Origin: Rhodococcus sp. Leaf247
GTDB lineage: Bacteria > Actinomycetota > Actinomycetes > Mycobacteriales > Mycobacteriaceae
Reading direction: 5' to 3'
Assembly (NCBI RefSeq): GCF_001426185.1
Contig: NZ_LMRP01000001.1
Coordinates: forward strand, 1,156,765-1,220,764
Length of the DNA: 64,000 nucleotides
Shown: piece after piece, positions 27,545 through 35,657 of the stretch
Position numbering within the stretch: the stretch's first letter is position 1
Layout of the letters: every line of letters begins with the position of its first letter
Notes under the pieces: model-generated
Told to the model about the DNA's origin: nothing
Seen by the model: the letters and a program-made list of their open reading frames with translations, nothing else
Database searches by the model: none
Program-made: the position numbers and the translations under genes

Positions 27545-27560
27545 GGTAACACGCGTTACT
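27545..27560. promoter_or_regulatory. LacI-type operator
   Basis: GGTAACACGCGTTACT contains GTAAC-N4-GTTAC, a palindrome of the size and even-centred form bound by LacI/GalR proteins. It sits 40 bases before the GH3 start and 59 from the regulator start. GGGTAACC at 27577-27584 may be a weaker half site. Confidence 0.65.
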
Positions 27561-27599
27561 GACACGGGTAACCACACCCCGAACGTCTGGAGTCGACCC

Positions 27600-29831
27600 A
27601 TGACCCATCCCGTCGTATCCGAGATGACGGCGGAGGAGAAGGCGCACCTACTCAGCGGTCGAGACTTCTGGTCCACCCACTCGGTCGAGAGACTCGGCAT
27701 CACGTCCGTGACGATGACCGACGGTCCGCACGGAGTCCGGTTGCAACGACGTTCCGATGAATCGGGCACGCCCGCGACCTGCTTCCCTCTGGCCGCAGCC
27801 GTGGGTGCGAGCTGGGATCCCGCCGTCGCGCGCGCGATCGGTGCGGCGATCGCGATCGAGGCGCGCGCGCAGGGCGTCGGCATCGTTCTGGGGCCGGGGG
27901 TGAACATCAAGCGATCACCGCTGTGCGGGCGGAACTTCGAGTACTACTCCGAGGATCCCCTGCTGTCCGGCGTCCTCGGCGCAGCCCACGTAGAGGGTCA
28001 GCAAGCGGAGGGAGTTGGGGCGTCGGTCAAGCACTTCGCGGCCAACAATCAGGAGACGGACCGCATGCAGATCAGTGCCGACGTCGACGAGAGGACGTTG
28101 CGCGAGATCTATCTCCCGGCCTTCGAGCGGGTGGTCACCGAGTCCGCTCCTGCCACCGTCATGGCCGCCTACAACAGGATCAACGGCACACCCGCATCGG
28201 CGAACACCTGGCTGCTGACGGACGTCCTCAGGGGCGAGTGGGGATTTCGGGGTGCGGTGGTCTCCGACTGGGGAGCGGTCGCCGATCCCGTCGCATCGGT
28301 CCGGGCGGGTCTCGACCTCCAGATGCCCGGAACCGGCGGCAGAAGTGCACGCCTGATACTCGATGCGCTGGCCGACGGGTCGCTCGACGAGACCGTCGTC
28401 GACAGGGCCGCCGCGCGTGTGCTCGAACTCGGTCGCGGCGCCGCGGAGATGGACGACCGCGACGTCGACTTCGCAGCTCATCATGCGCTGGCCAGAACTC
28501 TCGCCTCAGAATGCGCGGTACTCCTGACCAACGATGGCACTCTCCCACTGCACCAAGGCACCAGGATCGCGGTGATCGGCGAATTCGCCCGGACTCCCCG
28601 CTTCCAGGGCAGCGGAAGCTCACGCGTGGCAGCTGTCGATGTCGACGAGCCACTCGCCTGTCTGTGCGAACTCGCCTCGATGCGCGACTGCGACGTCACC
28701 TTCGCACCGGGATTCACTCTCGACGACGCCCCGTCGACCGAGGCGGCCACCGCACTCCGCGCGGAGGCCGTGGCTACCGCGAGCGCAGCAGAGGTCGCGG
28801 TGATCTTTGCCGGACTACCCGACACCGCCGAATCCGAAGGGTTCGATCGCTCGACGACGCTCCTGCCCGAGCAGCAATCTGCGCTGATCACCGCGGTGGC
28901 GGCCGCCGCACCTCGCACCGTCGTCGTACTCGCGCACGGCGGAGTGGTGACCATGGAGGAATGGCACGACGACGTTCACGCCGTCCTGGACGTGTCGTTG
29001 GCCGGCGAGGCCGCCGGTGGTGCGGTAGCCGACCTGCTGTTCGGCGTCGCGAACCCGTCGGGCCGACTGGCGGAGACCATCCCGGTACGCCTGTCGGACA
29101 CTCCCTCCTACACCAACTTCCCCGGAGAACAGGGGCATGTCCGCTACGGCGAGGGTGTCATGGTCGGATATCGCTGGCACGAAACTGCGGAGCGCCCTGC
29201 TCGACACCCGTTCGGACACGGGCTGTCCTACACCACCTTCGGGGTCGACGACCTGACTGTCACAGCGGTCGGCGACGACAGTGCCACGGTGACGGTGACG
29301 GTCCGCAACACCGGCCGGCTGGCCGGTTCCGAGGTCGTGCAGATCTATGTCTCCACCACCGCCGGCCCCGTTCGCCGTCCCGTACGTGAGCTCCGGTCCT
29401 TCACGAAGATTCGCCTCGAACCGGGCGAGAGTCACCGAGTCGAGTTCTCGTTGTCGCGACGAGCGTTCGCGTACTGGGACATTCGTCGCCACGGCTGGGT
29501 AGTGGCGCCCGGTGACTACACCGTCCAGGTGTGCCGGGACGCTGCGACGGTGCTGACAGATCAGGTCGTCACTCTCACCGGCGACCACACCGCGGCAGCA
29601 CTGACTCTGCAGTCCACTGTCGAGACCTGGACGACGCACCCGCAGATCGGACCCGAGTTGCTCGAGTTGCTTGCACAGGTGCCACCCGATCGTGGACTCC
29701 CCGAGATCACACCCGAACTGCTCCGCATGGTCGGCTCCATGCCGATGCAGAAGATCGTCGACATGCTCGGCGACGTCCTACCGGCCCCGGTACTCGACGA
29801 GATGATGACACGCACCGAGACGGAGGCATGA
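27600..29831 (+). CDS. GH3 family glycosidase (beta-glucosidase-like)
   Basis: 743 residues. The TIM-barrel domain has KHFAANNQE and the nucleophile in AVVSDWGAVADPV; the alpha/beta sandwich (VIFAGLPDTAESEGFDR, GGVVTMEEW) carries the usual acid/base region; a fibronectin-III-like domain (TVRNTGRLAGSEVVQIYVS) follows. No signal peptide, so it probably works on imported oligosaccharides. The C-terminal 90 residues are an extra helical extension. Overlaps the esterase gene by ATGA. Confidence 0.93.
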   Translation: MTHPVVSEMTAEEKAHLLSGRDFWSTHSVERLGITSVTMTDGPHGVRLQRRSDESGTPATCFPLAAAVGASWDPAVARAIGAAIAIEARAQGVGIVLGPGVNIKRSPLCGRNFEYYSEDPLLSGVLGAAHVEGQQAEGVGASVKHFAANNQETDRMQISADVDERTLREIYLPAFERVVTESAPATVMAAYNRINGTPASANTWLLTDVLRGEWGFRGAVVSDWGAVADPVASVRAGLDLQMPGTGGRSARLILDALADGSLDETVVDRAAARVLELGRGAAEMDDRDVDFAAHHALARTLASECAVLLTNDGTLPLHQGTRIAVIGEFARTPRFQGSGSSRVAAVDVDEPLACLCELASMRDCDVTFAPGFTLDDAPSTEAATALRAEAVATASAAEVAVIFAGLPDTAESEGFDRSTTLLPEQQSALITAVAAAAPRTVVVLAHGGVVTMEEWHDDVHAVLDVSLAGEAAGGAVADLLFGVANPSGRLAETIPVRLSDTPSYTNFPGEQGHVRYGEGVMVGYRWHETAERPARHPFGHGLSYTTFGVDDLTVTAVGDDSATVTVTVRNTGRLAGSEVVQIYVSTTAGPVRRPVRELRSFTKIRLEPGESHRVEFSLSRRAFAYWDIRRHGWVVAPGDYTVQVCRDAATVLTDQVVTLTGDHTAAALTLQSTVETWTTHPQIGPELLELLAQVPPDRGLPEITPELLRMVGSMPMQKIVDMLGDVLPAPVLDEMMTRTETEA

Positions 29832-31798
29832 TGACCGACAGAGCGAGCGTCGTGATGCGCACTGCGGGATCGCTGGCCGGGATGCGCGCACGACGGCGAG
29901 AGGGCAGGCCCGTCGACCTCGACGCGGAGAGACGCAGTATCGACAGGATCACGGGTCTCCTGAGAGCCCCGCGGGGTGTGAACGTCACCTCGGAGCATCG
30001 CGGAGGAGTACCCGTCGTACGCCTGTCCTCCGGCGCAGCGCAGAGCGGTGTCGTGCTGTACCTGCACGGAGGTGCCTACGTACTCGGGGACGCCCGGCAA
30101 GGCCTCACCGTCGGATTCCTCGCCGCTCGCGGCGGTCTGGACGTGGTGAGTGTCGACTATCGGCTCGCACCCGAACACCCCTGTCCTGCAGCGGTGGACG
30201 ACGCCCTGTCCGTCTACGAGGACCTCGTGGTATCCGTCGGGGCGCGGAACGTGATCGTCGTAGGCGAATCCGCAGGCGGTGGACTGGCACTGCTGATGCT
30301 GCAACGGGCCAGGAACCGCGGTGTGGTTATGCCGGCCGGTCTGGCCGTGGCCTTTCCCTGGGCCGACCTGACCATGAGCGGTGCCAGCATCGTCGGCAAC
30401 AGTGGCCGAGACATGCTCACCCGATCCGAACTCGTCCGCGAGGCAGCGTGGTTCGCCGGCGAACGCGATCTCCACGACCCGGCAGTGTCCCCGATCCACG
30501 GATCGTTCAGGACGTTCCCACCCACCATGATCTCGGTCGGTACGCGAGACCTCCTGCTCGACGACTCGCGCGCGGTCACCCGCGCCATGCGTTCCGACGG
30601 CGTCGACGTCGATCTGGTCGAATACCCCGGCGCACTACACGGATTCACCGCTCTGCCGTCACCCGAACAACGGCGTCATAGACGCCACCTGCTCGCTTTC
30701 GTATCGACACACTTGCCCGCACCATCCGACAGCACAGGAGCAGCCACGGCCGTCGCCGACACACCCCCCGGCAGGCGCCGTTACGCCGCTCTCGGTCACG
30801 TGGTGCGCGTGATCACCCATCTCCCGGGACCGATTCGAGAGCGGTTGTTGGACAGCATGACCGGCTCCATCACCGGCGATCTGCCACCGGTCCCCGATCT
30901 GGTCCGTCTACTCGACGCGGCGGGCGGCATGCCGAACGGGAAAAGATGGAAGAACAGGCTCCTCGCGAGCGAACCGCACCTGAAGACCGTGCGTACGAGG
31001 GACCTCGTCGCCGACACCGGCGGTCGGTTACGCGCGCGCCTCTACCTTCCGCCCGCGGGTGGGCCCGAGGCGACCGCGGCGTTCGTCTGGGTCCACGGCG
31101 GCGCCTTCCTGGTGGGCGGCCTCGATCAGGAGGAAGCGCACTGGCCCGCCATCGAACTCGCTGCCTCCGGTATCCCCGTCCTGTCCGTCGACTACCGCAT
31201 GTGCCTAGGCGGCGTGAGCTACCCCGCGCCGCAGGACGACGTGCTCACCGCATGGAGATGGGCGGTCGCTCACGCTGACGAGATCGGTGTCGACCCCACC
31301 GCACTGCACCTCGGCGGGGGCAGCGCGGGCGCCTGCCTCGTCGCCGGCGCGACCCTGCGACTGCGAGACGCCGGAGAACCTCTCCCCGCATCCCTGTACT
31401 TGGGGTATCCAGTTCTGCAGGCGCATCTTCCGCCGCCCACTCCCGACATGGCCGAGGCGATGGCGGCCCACGACATCATCGATGACGCGTGGGTCGAGGC
31501 CATGGTGCGGCACTGGGCCGGTTCGACGCCGATCGACTCTCCCTACGTGTCACCGGGGCTGGCAGACGTGCGTGGACTTCCGCCGACCTACGTCATGAGC
31601 TGCGGGCTGGACAGCCTGCGGCGCGCCAGCGAACCGTTCGCGGCGCGCCTGCGGGAGAACGGTGTACCCGTTCAGCACGACGTGTTCGGCGAATCCGAAC
31701 ACGCGCCGCTCGACCGGCCCGGCACACCCGACGGGATCCGAGCCGTGAAGCGTCTCCGAGAGTGGTTGGTGGGCGGCTACAGCGACCTGCGGGATTGA
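29828..31798 (+). CDS. tandem two-domain alpha/beta hydrolase-3 (HSL-type) esterase
   Basis: 656 residues, two complete esterase domains in one chain. Domain 1: HGGAYV at 80-85, GESAGG with Ser148, GTRDLLLDD with the acid near 241, His271. Domain 2: HGGAFL at 423-428, GGGSAGA with Ser499, Asp595 and His625. Both have full triads and oxyanion HGG motifs. Typical family members are about 310 residues with one domain, so this is a fusion or internal duplication. Co-translated with the GH3 glycosidase, suggesting joint action on an acylated glycoside. Confidence 0.9.
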   Translation: MMTDRASVVMRTAGSLAGMRARRREGRPVDLDAERRSIDRITGLLRAPRGVNVTSEHRGGVPVVRLSSGAAQSGVVLYLHGGAYVLGDARQGLTVGFLAARGGLDVVSVDYRLAPEHPCPAAVDDALSVYEDLVVSVGARNVIVVGESAGGGLALLMLQRARNRGVVMPAGLAVAFPWADLTMSGASIVGNSGRDMLTRSELVREAAWFAGERDLHDPAVSPIHGSFRTFPPTMISVGTRDLLLDDSRAVTRAMRSDGVDVDLVEYPGALHGFTALPSPEQRRHRRHLLAFVSTHLPAPSDSTGAATAVADTPPGRRRYAALGHVVRVITHLPGPIRERLLDSMTGSITGDLPPVPDLVRLLDAAGGMPNGKRWKNRLLASEPHLKTVRTRDLVADTGGRLRARLYLPPAGGPEATAAFVWVHGGAFLVGGLDQEEAHWPAIELAASGIPVLSVDYRMCLGGVSYPAPQDDVLTAWRWAVAHADEIGVDPTALHLGGGSAGACLVAGATLRLRDAGEPLPASLYLGYPVLQAHLPPPTPDMAEAMAAHDIIDDAWVEAMVRHWAGSTPIDSPYVSPGLADVRGLPPTYVMSCGLDSLRRASEPFAARLRENGVPVQHDVFGESEHAPLDRPGTPDGIRAVKRLREWLVGGYSDLRD

Positions 31799-31800
31799 GC

Positions 31801-31827
31801 GTCGGCAGGGCAAGGGCCGCTGCCGAC
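31801..31827 (+). terminator. hairpin after the GH3-esterase operon
   Basis: GTCGGCAG and CTGCCGAC form an 8-bp stem with an 11-base loop, three bases after the esterase stop codon. Confidence 0.65.
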
Positions 31828-32118
31828 CCCCGGAGGAGCTCGGATCGGAGCACCTCGGCGTGGAGCCCTGCCGCTGGCTCTACCGGCCTACACCAGCTCT
31901 GACGGTCTGTTTACACAATGTGCAGTGGTGCTGATTGCTGCCGGGCGGTCTCGCCGTCAAGACTCGGCACGCCTCCATCGCCGTGTCAGCTGATCTGGTC
32001 ATATCCTCCGACACTTTGTGACATTGCAAAAAAATTGCAGTCGTCAATCAGAGTTTCGCCGACCACCATCAACACCTGAGCCGAACCCACTGGGATGACT
32101 CACAGTCGAAGGACTTCC
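31828..32118. other. upstream region of the secreted-protein locus
   Basis: No gene. The middle (about 31990-32045) is noticeably AT-richer, with TTTGTGACATTGCAAAAAAATTG-like composition, and presumably carries the promoter of the following secreted protein. No clear operator is visible. Confidence 0.4.
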
Positions 32119-32715
32119 ATGATCCGTCGTTTCCGCATTCTCGCGGCCGCCATCGCTGTCGCGGCCGCCATGACCGGCTCCCTCGTCGCACCCACTGCCA
32201 TTGCCTCGGCGGACCCTGTCCAGTCGACAGCGCAAACCAAATACTTCAACACACACATCCGCGTAGCCGACGGACCGCAGGGCTCCCCGCGGTGCTACCG
32301 CAACGCTAGGTTCAGCTACGAAGGAAGTCGTTGCGAGGACTCGGGGTTCTACGACGCCGGGCACACCGCCGGGTTCAACAACATCGATGGCCGCGTGTAC
32401 TACGGCGGGTACCCCGGCGGCACGGAGCTGGTGTTCACGACCAAGGCCGGGTCGGTGGTCAAGGGCACCATTCCAAGCCGCGGATCCGGCGACTTCACCA
32501 TCACCGAGTTCAACGTCCCCGAATTCGGAACCTTGGCACGCCCTGGACAGAAGTTGTTCTTGAAAGTCGACGGCGACGGCCCCGGCCTGACCGGCGATGC
32601 GTGGCAGGACTTCTACCTCAGCGGCAACCTCGACATCGTCTCTCCCCCCACCGGCGGTAACGGCGGCCTTTTCGGTGACTTCTTCGACGATCTGTCCGGC
32701 ATCTTCGGCAGCTGA
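32119..32715 (+). CDS. small secreted protein of unknown function
   Basis: 198 residues. A Sec signal peptide (to about ASADP, residue 33) precedes a Cys-containing domain (CYRNARFSYEGSRCEDS) and a Gly/Asp-rich C-terminal tail (GGNGGLFGDFFDDLSG). AAGGA precedes ATG 32119. It is followed by a strong terminator. A second secreted protein of similar size lies beyond the multicopper oxidase; the two share C-terminal or N-terminal FG-rich segments but no clear alignment by eye. Possible cell-wall-associated partner of the oxidase. Confidence 0.8.
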   Translation: MIRRFRILAAAIAVAAAMTGSLVAPTAIASADPVQSTAQTKYFNTHIRVADGPQGSPRCYRNARFSYEGSRCEDSGFYDAGHTAGFNNIDGRVYYGGYPGGTELVFTTKAGSVVKGTIPSRGSGDFTITEFNVPEFGTLARPGQKLFLKVDGDGPGLTGDAWQDFYLSGNLDIVSPPTGGNGGLFGDFFDDLSGIFGS

Positions 32716-32728
32716 GCCAGTACCAACT

Positions 32729-32769
32729 GCGAATACCCCCTACCCCTCCGCGGGGTAGGGGGTATTCGC
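32729..32769 (+). terminator. strong terminator after the secreted protein
   Basis: GCGAATACCCCCTACCCC and its perfect complement make an 18-bp stem around a TCCGC loop, starting 13 bases after the stop codon. Confidence 0.88.
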
Positions 32770-32799
32770 GCCACCACCGATGAGCACCAGGAGAACTTC

Positions 32800-33300
32800 A
32801 TGCAAGCCCCAGCGGGACGGCGACATTCACCACCACGTGCACTGGTGTCCATGACCATTCTGGCAGCGGCGCTGCTCGCCGCAGCATGCTCTGCCGACTC
32901 CGAGGATCGCGCCGGGTTCGTACCCGTACCCACCCGTACTGCGCAACCCGCATCATCGTCGCCGACGCCCGGGTCTGCGATCGAGGTCGCCGACTTCACC
33001 GTCCTGCCCACCTTCGGATGCCTGGACGAAACACCACCCCGTGCACTCGTCACAGTGGGGTGGACCGCCCCCTCTGCCACCGCTGTCGAAATCACCCTCG
33101 ACGGACGCGTCCTCCCCGCCGGCATCGAAGACCGACTGCCCTATCAAGTTCCGGCCGGAGGGCCGACCGGCATAGGCGCCTCCGTCGTATTCGCCTGCGA
33201 CGGTGCACCCGGCCACACCATCGACGTCACCTGGACCGCGGACGGCGTCGACCCCGTCACCCGCACCGCCACCATCACCAAGGAGCCCACCGATGGCTGA
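32800..33300 (+). CDS. small lipoprotein preceding the multicopper oxidase
   Basis: 166 residues. The signal peptide ends in AAAC, a lipobox-like site (A-A-A-C), then a Ser/Pro/Thr linker (about 45-60) and an Ig-like beta domain (ALVTVGWTAPSATAVEITLDG, HTIDVTWTADG) with two cysteines (FGC, FAC) that may form a disulfide. AGGAG precedes ATG 32800. Its stop overlaps the oxidase start region, so the two are one operon. No function can be assigned. Confidence 0.8.
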   Translation: MQAPAGRRHSPPRALVSMTILAAALLAAACSADSEDRAGFVPVPTRTAQPASSSPTPGSAIEVADFTVLPTFGCLDETPPRALVTVGWTAPSATAVEITLDGRVLPAGIEDRLPYQVPAGGPTGIGASVVFACDGAPGHTIDVTWTADGVDPVTRTATITKEPTDG

Positions 33301-34756
33301 CCCGGCATCCGCGCGTAGTGCCTTGAACCGTCGACAATTCCTCGGCGCCGCCACAGCACTCCTCGGGCTACCCCTCCTCGCCGGCACCACCCTCACCGCC
33401 TGCGCATCCGAACCGGACGCCGACGCCATCACGTGGTTCGAACCCGAGGTACGGCGCAGCAATGGTGGCACTCTGTCCACCCAGCTACGAGTGGCCGACA
33501 GCGATGTGGCACTCGGCGGCAGCAGGATTCGAGCCGTCACCTACGAGGGCACCTACCCCGGCCCCACCCTCGACGTGCGCCCCGGCGACCGCATCGAGGT
33601 CGCGCTGATCAACGACATCGACGAAGCCACCAATCTCCACACCCACGGCTGGCATGTCTCGCCGAAGCAACCCAGCGACGACGTCCTGCTGGCTATCGAA
33701 CCCGGCGACACTTTCGACTACGCCTACGATCTCCCGGCCGACCATTCCGCCGGCACGTTCTGGTATCACTCGCACCAGCACACCCTCAGCGACACACAGG
33801 TTTTCGGCGGCCTGTTCGGAGCACTCGTCGTGCGCGGCGAACTCGACGACCTTCCCGGCGTCGCCGACCGCCCCGAGCGCCTTCTGGTGATCAGCCAGAC
33901 CCAGATCATCGACGGTGAGATGGTCCCCGGTGACAAGAGCTCGAACGACCTACAACAAACCCTGATCAACGGTACCTACCAACCCACCACCGACATCGCG
34001 CCCGGGGAAATTCAACGCTGGCGCATCATCAACGCCAGCTCGCTGTTCCTCCGCCTGCAACTCGACGGCCACCGCATGCACATGCTGGCCGTCGACGGGG
34101 ATGCACTCACCTCCGTCACCAGCCACGACATCATCGAAGTCATTCCCGGCGGACGCGCCGACGTCCTCATCGAAGGCGCCAACACCGGCACCTACCAACT
34201 CCGCTCACTGAGCTGGGAAGAATTCGGCCCCTACTACTCTTCTATGGTCCCCGCGCCGATGCCGCTGATGAACCTCGTCTCCCGCGGCGGCACCCAGCAG
34301 CCCGCGTCTCTGCCTACGACACTTCTGCCGTTCGACGACCTTCGCACCGCCACCATCGACCGCCGTCGGGAATTCGTCTTCGAAGAACTCGAACCCCGCG
34401 GCACCGGCGACATGGGCCACTTCATGTATTACATCAACGGCACCACCTTCGATCACCACGTCGTCAACGAGACGATGATCCTCGGCGACACCGAGGAATG
34501 GCACTTCGTCAACCGAACCTACGAACCGCATCCGGTTCACATCCACGTCAACGACTTCCAGGTTGTCGCCATCAACGACGAACCCGTCGACCAACAGCAT
34601 TACCGCGACACCGCGATGCTCCCACCGTTCGGATCACTCACCATTCGTCACAGATTCGAGGACTTCACCGGCCAGTTCGTGATGCACTGCCACATCCTCT
34701 TCCACGAGGATCACGGCATGATGCAACTCCTCGAAGTCGTCGAGCGTCCGGCATGA
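33293..34756 (+). CDS. exported multicopper oxidase
   Basis: 487 residues. A twin-arginine-like leader (LNRRQFLGAATALLGLPLLA, residues about 11-30) then three cupredoxin domains. Copper ligands are complete: HTHGWH, WYHSHQH, HPVHIHVNDF and HCHILFHEDHGMM (type 1 methionine present). It probably oxidises copper(I), metals or phenols outside the membrane. Starts in the last codons of the lipoprotein gene, with AAGGAG upstream of ATG 33293, and overlaps the next membrane-protein gene. Confidence 0.93.
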   Translation: MADPASARSALNRRQFLGAATALLGLPLLAGTTLTACASEPDADAITWFEPEVRRSNGGTLSTQLRVADSDVALGGSRIRAVTYEGTYPGPTLDVRPGDRIEVALINDIDEATNLHTHGWHVSPKQPSDDVLLAIEPGDTFDYAYDLPADHSAGTFWYHSHQHTLSDTQVFGGLFGALVVRGELDDLPGVADRPERLLVISQTQIIDGEMVPGDKSSNDLQQTLINGTYQPTTDIAPGEIQRWRIINASSLFLRLQLDGHRMHMLAVDGDALTSVTSHDIIEVIPGGRADVLIEGANTGTYQLRSLSWEEFGPYYSSMVPAPMPLMNLVSRGGTQQPASLPTTLLPFDDLRTATIDRRREFVFEELEPRGTGDMGHFMYYINGTTFDHHVVNETMILGDTEEWHFVNRTYEPHPVHIHVNDFQVVAINDEPVDQQHYRDTAMLPPFGSLTIRHRFEDFTGQFVMHCHILFHEDHGMMQLLEVVERPA

Positions 34757-35022
34757 CCGGCTCGAGTCCCACCCGCCGGGCCCCCGCCGTCGTCCTGCAG
34801 GTGATCGTCGGCATCGTGCTCGGGCCCGTCGTCGCCTGGGTCCTGATCAACGCGCTCCCCATCAGCTCCGGGCGCGCTTCGGTCATCGCCGCCGCCGGCA
34901 TCGCCCTTGTCGTCGCAGCGGTCCTCTGGACTTCGGTGCGACGAGTTCGGCCCATGACCATCGCCTTCGCCGTTGCTGCGGCAGCGACGTGCCTGCTCGT
35001 CGGCCTCGTCGTCGCATCATGA
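34753..35022 (+). CDS. small membrane protein with three helices
   Basis: 89 residues with three hydrophobic segments (about 13-36, 43-60, 68-88). Its ATG overlaps the oxidase stop (ATGA). No motif. Probably an operon partner of the oxidase; function unknown. Confidence 0.75.
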   Translation: MTGSSPTRRAPAVVLQVIVGIVLGPVVAWVLINALPISSGRASVIAAAGIALVVAAVLWTSVRRVRPMTIAFAVAAAATCLLVGLVVAS

Positions 35023-35045
35023 TCCCCTCTCCCGAAAGGTCTCCG

Positions 35046-35657
35046 ATGACGACAATCGCAGTAGGTCGACGTCCCCTGCGGCGCGCGTTCCTCGGTGCGC
35101 TGGCCGTGCTGGCAACCTCGACGCTGGCCACTGCACCCGCGTCAGCCTCTCCGGTGAGCGACATACTCGACGGCATCGACTTCGGATCGTCCGGTTTCGG
35201 CTCTCCCACCGACCCACCGGGATCCACCGCAGGCTTCAGCTACCCCGTCACCTTCAGGTACACGGGCAGCGTTCCTTTCACGTCAGCGCAGTTCGAGTTC
35301 GGTTATCCGGGGGCGTACAACAGCTGCGTGTTTCTGTCATCCGAAGGGTTCTTCGAGCAGCAGGACGCGTTCCCCAGCACCAGGACGGCAACCTTCACCT
35401 TCCGTAAGAGCGGAAGCTGCTCGACGGCCACCGGAAACTTCCGTCTCACTCTGCGGTCGGAGGGCAGTCGTGATCGGTACACCGGCAACTTCCAGGTGGT
35501 CATGTTCGCCCCGTCGAGCGGCAACCCCACCACGACCGCCTGGACGCGATGCGCCGGGGAGCCCGACTACATCGTGCCCGGCTACACCGGTATCCGTATG
35601 GGCTGCACCGCCGACGGCGTGCGCGGCGCTGACAGCGCTACCGTCGTCTACTCCTGA
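35046..35657 (+). CDS. secreted protein of unknown function
   Basis: 203 residues. Arg-rich start, signal peptide to about ASAS (residue 35), then a Gly/Ser/Phe segment (DFGSSGFGSPTDPPG) and a domain with four to six cysteines (NSCVF, GSCST, TRCAGE, GMGC) that probably form disulfides. GAAAGG precedes ATG 35046. Its stop codon abuts that of the convergent regulator gene with no spacer. Function unknown. Confidence 0.8.
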   Translation: MTTIAVGRRPLRRAFLGALAVLATSTLATAPASASPVSDILDGIDFGSSGFGSPTDPPGSTAGFSYPVTFRYTGSVPFTSAQFEFGYPGAYNSCVFLSSEGFFEQQDAFPSTRTATFTFRKSGSCSTATGNFRLTLRSEGSRDRYTGNFQVVMFAPSSGNPTTTAWTRCAGEPDYIVPGYTGIRMGCTADGVRGADSATVVYS

